From positions 80,258 through 144,257 of the forward strand of contig VXAY01002198.1 in assembly GCA_013399855.1 (NCBI GenBank): a stretch of 64,000 bases of DNA, in the 5' to 3' direction. This DNA comes from Oxyruncus cristatus (lineage: Eukaryota > Chordata > Aves > Passeriformes > Cotingidae). The position numbers and the translations under genes were made by a program. Below, piece after piece: positions 45,383-55,840 of the stretch (its first letter is position 1; each line of letters starts with the position of its first letter). The notes below the pieces were generated by a model, which searched no databases, was not told the origin of the DNA, and saw nothing but the letters and a program-made list of their open reading frames with translations.

Positions 45383-46744
45383 GTAAAGTCCCTAAATGCT
45401 AAGTTCCTAAGAAATCCAAAGGACTCCTGGGCCTTGTGAAGTCTGAGCAGTGGACCCAACAGTCTGGGAAGGGAAAGCAGTTGGAAAACACCTCCGGTGT
45501 CAGTTGTATGCCAACATCAAACACTTGACCACTGGCAGGAGATGAAAGACCCTGAGCTGTGAAAGGAGAGCTAAGGAAGGACTGGCTGTGTCCGAATGGG
45601 CCACGGGGGCTGCAGTGCCCTGCTCATGGTCCACAACAGGCTCTCAGCTGTGGTTATCCAGAGTACACGCTCTCACTGAACCTTGGTTTGTGTGGAAACC
45701 AGGGCTCAGGAGTTCTTTGGATGGCTGTAGGTGCTTGGCGGTGAGATACAAGTCTCCTGCTGCCGTTCCCACAGCAGGGGTCATGGGCTTCAGGCAGCTC
45801 CGGGAAGTCTGGCTGCTCCTAAAAGCACGAGCAACGCTCTACCTTCTTTGACCATGAAGCCCAACTGTTAAATGCTTCATTTGCAAAAGTTCATTTTGCT
45901 TCATTTGCAAAACAACAACTTGGGGTTGTTCGGGGGTTTTGTTTTGTTTTTGGTGTTTTTGTTTTGTTTTGCCTTGTGGAGGGGGGAATTTTTTTAGGGT
46001 TTGTTTTTTGGGGTTTTTGTTGTTGTTGTTGTTGTTGTTATTTGTTGGGGGGTTTTTTGGCAAGGTACAGATACCATCATTTCAAATATAAATATTTAGT
46101 AAACCAGACCCTGCCTGTGTGAATCTTCTCTTACTGAGGGACAATGAGTTGTGCGATGGGTACGTTACACGTGCTATTGTAAAACACTCGAGTACCAACA
46201 AAGAGAGGGGTGTTGCAAGAGCCTGAGTTGCATATAACTGAGATGTGGGTGTCCAGAGACCTGTCTGCTTTTTACAGCCATCCTACAGCATGCTGGCATT
46301 GCTGCCTGGCCATGGCAACCCCTCTGTAAGATGAGGTGACTCTGGAGAAGTCACTGCCCAGCCTGAGGTCCTGGGAGATTAGTGTTTAGGAAACAGGTAA
46401 AGGATTTTAAGCAGCCCATTGCAGAACAAGAGGACATGGAACATCAGTAGGTTGTAGGTTGTCTTAACTTACATACACCCCCCAAATCCACTGATGTGTG
46501 TGGAGTTGGTGTGGGCTCATGCAGCTGCTGGTCAGTCAGCCCTGTAGGTGGAAGCCCTGCGTTTTCCTGAAGAAAAACAACAGACTGTTTGCTGGAAGCC
46601 TAAATTCCTGCCAGTGTGTCACAGGGCACGCTGAGGTGTCCCCTCGCCGTGGCTGAAATTCAGCGTAGGTACTTCACTGAGACAAGAATCTAGTTAGGAA
46701 CACAGTTTGATGATTGCTGAAGGTCAGTCACTGGACAGCCCTTT
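45383..46744. other. Intergenic, no gene seen
   Basis: Between two reverse-oriented CR1 copies. It contains the G/T-rich low-complexity tract at 45920-46061 and only short non-homologous open frames. Confidence 0.55.
45920..46061. repeat. G/T-rich low-complexity tract with (TTG)n
   Basis: Irregular ggggtttt/gttttg sequence ending in about seven GTT units (around 46018-46039). Several G-runs could support G-quadruplexes on the plus strand. Confidence 0.8.
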
Positions 46745-47085
46745 TGAGGATGGAGTTTTCCCTGACATCCAACTAAAACTCCCCAGACTCAACCTGAGGC
46801 AGTTTCCTCTTGTCCTGTCACTTGTTACCTGGGAGAACAGGCTGATCCCCACCTCACTACAACCTCCTGCCAGGGAGTTGCAGAGAGACAGAAGGTCCCC
46901 CCTGAGCCTCCTTTTCTCCAGGCTGAGCCCCCCCAGCTCCCTCAGCTGCTCCTGCTGCTCCAGCCCCTTCCCCAGCTCCGTTCCCTTCTCTGGACACACT
47001 CCAGCCCCTCGATGTCCTTCTTGTTGGGAAGGGCCCAAAAACTGCCCCCAGGGTTGGAGGTGCCTCAGCAGTGCCACATTCCCAC
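46745..47085 (-). mobile_element. CR1 LINE, internal/3' fragment
   Basis: A reverse-oriented CR1 fragment. Diagnostic plus-strand pieces are 'gttttccctgacatccaact', 'cctcttgtcctgtcacttgt', 'cctcctttctccaggctgag'-like sequence near 46909 and 'ctcagctgctcctgctgctc'. The terminal ATTCT-type repeat is missing on its 3' side, so both ends appear truncated. Confidence 0.85.
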
Positions 47086-48937
47086 ACTTCTTGGAAGCAG
47101 AGAAACCATTTGGCTTTTTCAGGGTCTTAAGTTTTAATTTCCTGTTACCAAGAGCAACGTGTCTCTAGGTTCTCCTGCTCTCCTGCACACCCATGATGTA
47201 TTTGTCCTCTCCTGCCTTCTGAGATCTGGCTGTGGCTCTCTGGCCTGGCAATATTTGGGTTTCTGTACTCATGCTGCTGTTGCTATGCGACCAACCACCA
47301 TCAGCAATTTGCATGACCCTTTCTCCAGACATGAAATTAATATGCAGGAATTAGTGCCAGCTGCAGTTGGTGATATGACCATTTTCAACCAGCCTTCTCC
47401 TCCCTGCTTTCCCCTCCGACACTGCCTGTACTGAGCTCCTGTGTGTTGTTTGGGATTGGGGAGCGTGTCTGAAGGGAATATTGACAGAAACAGGCCCCAA
47501 GTGCCAAGAGCTCGTCCTCACCTGCTGAAAGGAGAAAAATGCTCAAGGACAGAAAATAAAAGTGTGGGCAGAGATTGGTGTGATGGGCTCTTATGTGCCA
47601 CCAAAGGTGAGAAACCCATGTGAAATAAAAACCTTCGGGACGGTAAATGGGCAATTCCAACGGCAAAACTTCCCCTGGATTCTCACAGGAAAATCTGGCT
47701 CCTTACAGAGGAATAATTCAAGTTGATGGTTCGTGCTGCCAGATGGGCCGCTGTGATGCTCTGGCCCGCCTTGCTGCCTGACACCCAGCTCCAGGCTTCT
47801 TCCTGCCTGGAATACAGCGGCCTCTAGAAAAAACATCTGACTTTGATTTAGAGGATTCCAAAGAAGGAGACTTTGCCATAATGCCTTGCTGGGTTGCTGG
47901 GGTGGTTAATTACACTCACTGTTAAAAATATGTGTCTTATTTTATAGCTTAAATTTGTCTGGCTTCAGCTCCCAACCCCTGGATCTCATTATAGCCTTGT
48001 CTGCAAGCCTGTGTTCATACTCAGACACACAGACTGAGAGCAGTTGCCCCCCTCCCTTTGTTAGGCTTAAAAGGACCAAGTTCCTCCACTACAAAGTGTA
48101 TTATTTAGGTCTTTCTTCATTCTCATAGCTCTTTTCTGAATTTTCTTTATTTTCCCAACTTACTCCTTGAACTGGGGAGATGCAGTTTCCCAGCTGGGGT
48201 TCCAGGAGTGCGCAATACTCTGATTGTTTAGCAGTCTTTTTCTTCAGGGCTTCTTGTTTTTCCTTAGGTGTGGGCCCTGTTTTAAATGGACTAAGATGTT
48301 ATTTGTGATAGGCAGAAATCCCTGTCCAGTGCCTGACTCATGTTATCTCTTTTGGCCATTTCAAAGCAGACAGGGAGTAGCAGGGTCTGAAAGTGCTGTC
48401 AAAGCCAGAGTTTTCATGAGTAATTCCTCATCCCTGCCAAATATTTCATGGTACTTAGTGTTCATCAGCCATGTGGATCAGTGCTGATTCAAGGGAGAAA
48501 GTACATGTTTACTACAGAAGCAGGTGCAGAAATAAGTAACCTACTGGGTTTTGGAATAATCAACCTGATATTCAAACGCGTCTTTGAGTGATTCTGTAAT
48601 CATGTAAATATGCAAACCCAGAACTAGATTTTTAGCTGGGTGGTTTTTTCTTCTCCTTTTTTTCCTCCATTTCTCTAGAAAGTCTACCACTGAAATATTT
48701 AAAAACTGTATTTGGATCCATCAGGAACTGTCTTCCAGTTTTCCACAGAAGGATGTACAAGGATGTATTGACTGAAACCTCTCTCTCCCTGAGTGTTCGA
48801 AGCAACTCCTCCCCTGGCATCACTGGGACCAGAGCCCACAGTGGCAGCTGGGGGCAACAAACCCATCTCGGTACTGAGGGCACCAGTAAGAGAAAGAGCA
48901 ACAAAACTCATGGAAAATAGTATTTCACCAAGTCTTG
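47086..48937. other. Intergenic, no gene seen
   Basis: Mixed-composition sequence with no recognisable coding exon, RNA gene or repeat family. Confidence 0.55.
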
Positions 48938-49083
48938 TCTTTTCTTTTCTTTTCTTTTCTTTTCTTTTCTTTTCTTTTCTTTTCTTTTCTTTTCTTTTCT
49001 TTTCTTTTCTTTTCTTTTCTTTTCTTTTCTTTTCTTTTCTTTTCTTTTCTTTTCTTTTCTTTTCTTTTCTTTTCTTTTCTTTC
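48938..49083. repeat. (TTTTC)n pentanucleotide microsatellite
   Basis: About 29 nearly perfect TTTTC units, a 146-base pure polypyrimidine tract on the plus strand. The perfection of the array implies recent expansion and probable length variation. Open frames through it on either strand are artefacts of the repeat. Confidence 0.97.
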
Positions 49084-50737
49084 AGGGAAGTTGGAGTCAA
49101 GGGCAAATGGTCTAAGCCATCAGTTGTCCCAGAGCTCCTTCTCCTTTGTGCCCTTTGAACCAATGTGATAGGGGACTCAAGCTTGTTGATAACATTTCTG
49201 AGACTGAAAAATAATCGAGAAAGGAATAACCTGGAGAGAAATGGAAAATAAATGAGAGCAAACATCCCTTCGAGCATGCAGCAAGTATTGTTGAGGTAGG
49301 CTTGTTTGGGCCAACTGTCCCAAGGGAACTTGGGGAGGGAGTTGAGGGCAGCTTCTGGAGTTGCTGCTCAGCACCCAAGGCAGGAGCAGGGATTTGAGGG
49401 TGTAGAAGTTTGGAAAGGGAACTGTACACTGGTGAGAGATTCTGTTGTGGACTAAAGCACGGTGGGAAGCAAAGGAGCTCTGGGAGGAAGGCTTTGCACA
49501 GTGCATCCCCAAGCTTCGGGAAGGAAAACAAAAACAGTGCAGAGTGAAAAATCAATTCATCTTGTTGGAATCTTTCAGGTAATTTATGACAGAATTACCC
49601 AAGAATAAGGTGTATGAGCTGCACTGCTGACAGAGAGGCTCCTCATGAAATGCACAGCCAGTGCACCATGTTTGTTTGCAGGTGTGGGTTCCACTGCAGA
49701 TTTTGACGCTGTGAGTCCAAGATCCCCAGTCTGGACCAGTGAAACAGCACAACTCAGGCTGAGGCTGCCTGAGGAATTTCCTCTTCCCTTCCTCTAAGCA
49801 CTATCTTGACAGCTGAGTCCAGCCAGAGAGCTCTTGCTGACACACCCTGAATTGGAACATCTGGAGAGTGTAAGCTCTGCTTGCTCTGTGAAACATCCTC
49901 AGCTCAGGAATTTACTTCTCCCAGTGGCCTCAGAGAGCCGACATCCACTGACCTGCAGGGCACAGTGGAAGGCCCATCTGCTTTCTCAAACCTTGGCCTG
50001 GGGTCTGGCAGGGGAACTCATGGATAGCTCGTCCCATGGGAGTTTGTGAGATGAACAGTGGCCAGCCTGGTATGTCTCTGGTTTTTAAACCATGAATGCG
50101 TGTCCGGGCTGTTTACAAATTAAACAAAATCATTTCATCTTACAGGCATTTTACAATAAATACATTTACTGAAATGAATAAACCTCTCAGATTTTGGTAA
50201 CTGCACCATGAGAGTTCTCTATGCTTGAGTGGGAAAGTGGTCTCTCCCAGGCCACCCTGAAGTCCTTGATCCCGCCCCGCAAAGGAAGTGTATCCCAAGT
50301 ACTTCTGTGACAGCAGACTGGCACATGTGACATGCTCGGGATTAAACCGACACATCCTGTGCAGCACCATCACATCCTTCCGGACGCTGTTCCTGCTTCC
50401 ACCACTCACCCTCCGCACCTGCCTCTGCCTCCCTTCCCAGCAAAGCCCTGGGAGCAGAGGGCAAAAGCCAGATCTTTGTCTTCTCACTTGTGTGAGCTGT
50501 GATATTAAACGAATAAACCCCATAAATAAGGAGAATGGGAGTTGGTCCCACAATTATTTTCATGTTGGCGGAGCATCCTTTTCTTTTCACACCCCTTTCT
50601 TTTTGCAAGTTAAGAATAGCCCCATCTAGATTTTTATGCTAACACAAATAGGTTCTCACTTCAAAAAATCTCCTTTAAATAACAGCCCTGCAATATCTGA
50701 AACCCAAATATTACTAAACAGCCATCAAAAAATAAAA

Positions 50738-50866
50738 CTATAAAAAAACCCAAAACAAAACAAAAAAACCCCAACCAAAAAACACCAAAACCAAAACAAA
50801 CAAAAAAGAAACAAAAACCCCCAAACAAATAAACAAACAAAACCCCAAAAACATAACCTGCAAAAT
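50738..50866. repeat. A/C-rich low-complexity tract
   Basis: Irregular aaaacaaa/aaaacccc sequence, the strand complement in character of the G/T-rich tract at 45920-46061. Confidence 0.8.
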
Positions 50867-52392
50867 CCCCAGTTATTTTAAAACAGGATGAAATACCAAG
50901 GAAAGCATATGCAATAACAGGCTGAGTTTTTCTTTTTTTTAGCCCATCAGCACTAAGTCAAGGTTTCTCCTATGACCTGACTGAAGTCAGCAGTTAACCA
51001 TGGACCTGCTGATGTGGCAGGTAAATGTGAAATGCCACCACCAGCTGCACCAGAAGAGGCACCAGCACAGGAAGGTGAAACGTTTTGCTGATGGGCTCCA
51101 TTCTGAAAGCCAATAATACATTTTACTGCAATATTTTAAAGGGCTTGAGGTGGCAAAGGACAATACTGTCAGGGTAACTCTGAATTTCTTTGCTTTCATG
51201 GGTTTAAATCGAGTTCTAAATTATTTTAAGTAGCTTCTTGTTACAGCTTTTGCAACCTGAAGACAGACTACTGCCTTTAACTCATTAGTAATTTCAACAG
51301 TTAATCAGAAAATGTCATTACCTAGAAAGACTGCAGCTCAAAGTAAAGCACACTGGAGTTAAATTTAAATTAGAGCATGGACAGAAATGAATACAGTCTT
51401 TGATCCCCTTTCCATCCAGACTGCACCCTGATGGGCACAGCTGGACAGGATAGAAATCATGAGAAGGCAGCGGTCTTGGCCGGGTAAAAGGATACTGTCA
51501 ACTCATTAAGTCCTCAAGTTGAGTCAATTAAAAAAAAAATATTCACTGGGCTCTTTCAGAACTCTCTTAATGTTTGCTGCAATGGATGTTTCTTGCCAGT
51601 TTTATTTTTAAAAGAGGCTGATTTTCAGGTGTTGGACTGGAAAACATACCGTTAACATCTGTTTAATCCTTGCAGTGGCCAAACCCGTGTTTCTGTCGGG
51701 GAAGTGGGAGCCGTGAGCCCAAACAAAGGCACAGAGCTCTGCCTGCCCGTCTCTCTGAAGGAATGTTCCTTTGGGCAGGGGAAGGGTCCAGTTCCAAACC
51801 CTCTCAGCACAGTCATATATTTCAATAAGACAGGATGTAGCCTCTTCCCAACTTAAGAACAATATGTACTTTTTAGTCTTCCAATGTAACTGTCTGCAGA
51901 ACAGAGGGGGAGGTTTCCCCCATTTTTTAACTTGTTCCCATACAGCAGTGTTGTTAAACCCCTCACACATGTCACACTGACCGGAGAATCCGTGGCACAG
52001 ACCAGGCTCACCACGGAATGATCTCGCCTTGCCACTGTCCTGAGATGTGCAAGGACTGGGTCACCTTTCCTGCAAACACAGGGACGCTCCTGTCACCTTC
52101 CCACTTCAGCTTTGATTTAGGAAACCTCAATCCAGTTCTCTCTGGGACCATTCAGATTAGCTGGAACCAGATTTACGAGTTCCAGTTGACTCAGGATGGC
52201 CTGATGTCAGTGGTGGTTTGTCTGAGGGTGAGATCTGAGTGGCACTGGGAGGCACCAAGTCACCTGCGCTGCCTCGCCATGCGCTTACACTGCAGTTTCT
52301 CTGGTGGCCAGGTCAGGAGAGGACTTGTCCTAAACTTCCTGGCAGTTTTAAACATCCTGGGTTCCCTCCCAGCCCCTGTTCATAGCACAGCA

Positions 52393-52440
52393 GCACAACC
52401 ACGCTGCCATGGCATTGCACAACCACGCTGCCATGGCATT
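52393..52440. repeat. 24-bp direct tandem duplication
   Basis: Two identical adjacent 24-base units (beginning gcacaaccacgctgccatgg) at 52393-52416 and 52417-52440, with four bases of a third copy (gcac). Probably a recent slippage or duplication event. Confidence 0.92.
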
Positions 52441-52976
52441 GCACAGGGGAAGGGAAGGGGGGCAGCTCCACTTTAGCTCTTAGGGATGTGTCATGCCAAA
52501 GCCACCCCAGCTGCCATCAGTCCAGGCAGTGGGACATGGTCCTGTGTCCCTACACCTTCCCGCAGGGGACCAAACTGCTCCTCGGATAGTGTTTGGTCAG
52601 AGGACATGCACACTTGTCTTAGGTGGCTGTGTGCTGTAATACTTGTAAGTGAACCCAGTGCATGCAATGACTGGAAATTTTCAATCCAAACTATTATTTA
52701 TGGGCTTCAAAGCTTTCCCTTCTCCAGTTTCTGCCTACTGGAGCAGTGTTGGATTTCTGTTTTGTCTGCAAGTTCGTCTGAAAACATATATTTCACTGAG
52801 CGTGGTGGTGTGGAGCCAGTCCCAGGGCTCTCAGCCTTGGAACCATGCAGTATTTAGCCACCAGGAATACATTTTGAAGGGGCTAGTGGGAAACCAAGGG
52901 AGTCAAAGAAGAGCTCAAGAAGCAGAGAGAAGTGTGTTTGCCAGCCCTCCGGTGGGAACAGCGGCTCTGCCTGGGG

Positions 52977-53011
52977 CGGGATGGGATGGGATGGAATGGA
53001 AGGGAATGGGA
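52977..53011. repeat. GGGAT/GGAAT short tandem repeat
   Basis: A run of gggatgggatgggatggaat followed by ggaaggga-type units, about 35 bases, in the sequence approaching the HUNK CpG island. Confidence 0.75.
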
Positions 53012-53286
53012 GCACATCTCTCGGCCGGCTGGTGCCAGGTACAGCTGCATCTCGAGGGCAGGTTTTGCTGACACAACTCATATCTGCCAAGGGTGCACCT
53101 GGCTCCTTTTTTATTTCAGAGTATTCCCTAACGCAGCTACGCGCGGGCAAAACTCTAATACGCGGATTATCCCCTATCCTTGCTCTCCTCCGCTGCCGTT
53201 TGCCAGTGCAGCCTCCAGCTGGGTGGGAGGGGGCTGCGAGGTGACAATGGCAATGTACTCGTTCCTTCTCCCTCCCCACGAGGTGG

Positions 53287-53324
53287 GAAGATCGGTCGGG
53301 AAAGGGAAGATCGGTCGGGAAAGG
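53287..53324. repeat. 19-bp tandem duplication in HUNK upstream region
   Basis: Two exact copies of gaagatcggtcgggaaagg lie side by side at 53287-53305 and 53306-53324, at the edge of the HUNK CpG island. Confidence 0.9.
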
Positions 53325-53359
53325 ACAGTCCCATGGATGCGGATGGGAGCCCAGGTCAC

Positions 53360-54159
53360 CTCCTCGGTGCCGGGGGGAGCATTTGGGGGATGCAGGCTGC
53401 GGGATGGGGGGTGTGCTCAGCCGGGATGCGGCTCTGCGGGACAGGAGGAGGAGGGCGAGGCCGGCGGCGGGAGAGAGGAGCCGAGAGCCGGGAGGAAGGA
53501 GATGGAGAAGCGGGCGGGGAGGAAGCGGAGCGGAGCAGCCGGAGCAGCGGGAGCGGTCGCGCCTTTCCCCGAGAAGGACTCGGACGTGCCCGGGGAAGGG
53601 AGGTGGGGAAAAGCAACACAAAAGATACTCCCGGGCAGCAGAGCCACATGCAGCGTGAAATCACGGCCGTGCCCGGGGGCGGGGATCCCCGGGTTAATGC
53701 CCGGGGGCGAGGAGCCCCAGGTTAATTCCCGGGAGAGCGATTCCCTGCAGCCCCGCGTTGGGATGCCGGGGGAGGGGGGAGGCAGCCGGGCTTGCAAACA
53801 CCCAGATGCGCCGGGTCCGGGTCGCAGCTGCTCCCGCCGCGCGCGAGGGGATTAAATTACCTCAAAATTCAAACTGAATGAGAGTCCCTTTCCCCTCCCT
53901 CCCTCCGCCGGTCCCTCCCTCTGCTTTTCCCGGTCCCTCCTCCACGCGGGCAGCGGGGCAGCAGAAGGAGAAGGAGGAGAGAGGACGGCGGGAGGGAGGG
54001 GCGGCAGCAGTAGGAGCAGGAGCAGGAGCAGCGGCAGCAGCCCGGGGCACCTCAGCCCCTCTGCCGGAGCCTCCGCCGCTCTCCCTGGAGCAAGTTGTGT
54101 GACCGCCCCGCGGGCCGGGGGCAGCGGCAAGGGAAGGGGGACAAGGGTCAGAGCCGGGC
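53360..54159 (+). promoter_or_regulatory. HUNK: HUNK CpG island, promoter and 5' UTR
   Basis: A strongly GC- and CpG-rich block leads into the HUNK start codon and continues into the assembly gap. No TATA box is evident near the start, which fits a dispersed CpG-island promoter. The 5' UTR start cannot be fixed. Long open frames on both strands here reflect the base composition, not coding. Confidence 0.7.
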
Positions 54160-54271
54160 ATGCCGGCGGCGTCGGGCGATGGGCTCCTGGGCGAGCCGGC
54201 GGCGGTGGCGGCGGGCGCGGAGGGGCGGCGGGCGGCGGCGGACGGAGGCTCCTTCTTGGCCGCCTGGCTGA
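54160..54271 (+). CDS. HUNK: Hormonally up-regulated Neu-associated kinase, first exon (partial)
   Basis: HUNK is a serine/threonine kinase of the SNF1/AMPK-related group. Only the N-terminus is present: MPAASGDGLLGEPAA, an alanine/glycine-rich stretch, then GGSFLAAWL. Human HUNK starts MPAAAGDGLLGEPAA and continues to a GSFLPAW segment, so the match covers both ends of the fragment. The kinase glycine-rich loop and the rest of exon 1 would follow within the gap (54272-55017). The ATG has an upstream CpG island, and synteny (SOD1, SCAF4, HUNK) supports the call. No later HUNK exon was found up to 64000, so the sequence after the gap should be intron 1. Confidence 0.92.
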
Positions 54272-55017
54272 NNNNNNNNNNNNNNNNNNNNNNNNNNNNN
54301 NNNNNNNNNNNNNNNNNNNNNNNNNNNNNNNNNNNNNNNNNNNNNNNNNNNNNNNNNNNNNNNNNNNNNNNNNNNNNNNNNNNNNNNNNNNNNNNNNNNN
54401 NNNNNNNNNNNNNNNNNNNNNNNNNNNNNNNNNNNNNNNNNNNNNNNNNNNNNNNNNNNNNNNNNNNNNNNNNNNNNNNNNNNNNNNNNNNNNNNNNNNN
54501 NNNNNNNNNNNNNNNNNNNNNNNNNNNNNNNNNNNNNNNNNNNNNNNNNNNNNNNNNNNNNNNNNNNNNNNNNNNNNNNNNNNNNNNNNNNNNNNNNNNN
54601 NNNNNNNNNNNNNNNNNNNNNNNNNNNNNNNNNNNNNNNNNNNNNNNNNNNNNNNNNNNNNNNNNNNNNNNNNNNNNNNNNNNNNNNNNNNNNNNNNNNN
54701 NNNNNNNNNNNNNNNNNNNNNNNNNNNNNNNNNNNNNNNNNNNNNNNNNNNNNNNNNNNNNNNNNNNNNNNNNNNNNNNNNNNNNNNNNNNNNNNNNNNN
54801 NNNNNNNNNNNNNNNNNNNNNNNNNNNNNNNNNNNNNNNNNNNNNNNNNNNNNNNNNNNNNNNNNNNNNNNNNNNNNNNNNNNNNNNNNNNNNNNNNNNN
54901 NNNNNNNNNNNNNNNNNNNNNNNNNNNNNNNNNNNNNNNNNNNNNNNNNNNNNNNNNNNNNNNNNNNNNNNNNNNNNNNNNNNNNNNNNNNNNNNNNNNN
55001 NNNNNNNNNNNNNNNNN
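54272..55017. other. Assembly gap (746 Ns) in HUNK exon 1
   Basis: Unresolved bases interrupt the HUNK first exon in extremely GC-rich sequence. The remainder of exon 1 and its splice donor should be inside. Confidence 0.9.
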
Positions 55018-55437
55018 GTGGCGAGGCTCGTGCTGCTGAGGACCCGTCGCTGTGTTTTGTTCAGTCGCGACATATCACGTGTGGGTACACGCACACGGGT
55101 ACTCGTCGGGCGCCGGGAGATGCTGCGGTGCCCGCAGGAGGGGGCACGGGCCGGCCGTCACGAGTTGCTGGCACAATGCACTGCAAATGCCTTCGATGAT
55201 GGGACGCACCCCGGATGGGTTTTAACCGGGGTGCTGATGAGAAAAGCCTGCGCAGGGTCCCTGCTTTTAGTTTGTTACACGGAGCCCTTCCGTGCAGGCT
55301 TTTGCCCGTCGGTCAGGATAGTGTCACGGCGTTATAAGGAGTAGTGGGGGCTTGGCTGGGCAGTAAACAGAGCAAGGACAAGCCCCCGGTGTCCCATCAT
55401 GAAGAGTTGTGCTGCTCTTGTTTAGCAGCACAACTTG
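55018..55437 (+). other. HUNK: HUNK intron 1, 5' part
   Basis: CpG-rich sequence immediately after the gap, falling to average composition by about 55350. Frames do not continue the kinase domain, so it is taken as the start of intron 1. Confidence 0.6.
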
Positions 55438-55840
55438 TAAGTCCTGTGGGAGCAGCTGGAGGGGCTCAGCCTGGAGGAAAGGAGGCTCGGGGGGGGGACC
55501 TTCTTGCTCTCTGCTACTCCCTTGACAGCAGTTTTTAGTAAAATGGGAATCGGGCTCTTCTCCCAGGGAACAAGTGACAGGGTGAGAGGACATAACCTCA
55601 GGCTGTGCCAGGGGAGGTTCTGGCTGGACATCAGGAGGAATTTCTTCGTGGAAAAGGTTGCTGAACACTGGAAGGGCTGCCCAGGGAGGTTTGGAGTCCC
55701 CACCCCTGGAGGTGTCTAGTGAAGGACTGGAAGTGGCACTCGGTGCTCTGGGCTGGGGGATGAGGTGGGGATCGGGCACAGGCTGAACTCAGTGACCTTG
55801 GAGGTCTTTTCCAACCTCAGTAATTCTGTGAGCTATTGAA
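55438..55840 (+). mobile_element. CR1 LINE, truncated 3' end
   Basis: A forward-oriented CR1 3' portion with 'ggggctcagcctggaggaaa', 'ctggacatcaggaggaattt', 'gggctgcccagggaggtttg' and the end segment 'aggtcttttccaacctcagt' followed by 'aattctgtgag'. It closely resembles the copy at 345-697. It lies in HUNK intron 1. Confidence 0.9.

Larger units (their letters stand above)
49084..52930. other. Intergenic, no gene seen
   Basis: No convincing exon. It includes an A/C-rich tract (50738-50866) and a 24-base tandem duplication (52393-52440). Confidence 0.55.

Noticed and set aside
48699..49277. 192-codon minus-strand frame with KEKKRKEKK repeats
   Set aside because: It is the translation of the (TTTTC)n microsatellite, which is open in several frames by composition.
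52932..53855. Long overlapping frames on both strands upstream of HUNK
   Set aside because: They result from high GC and scarcity of stop codons in a CpG island; the translations are arginine/glycine/proline-rich with no domain.
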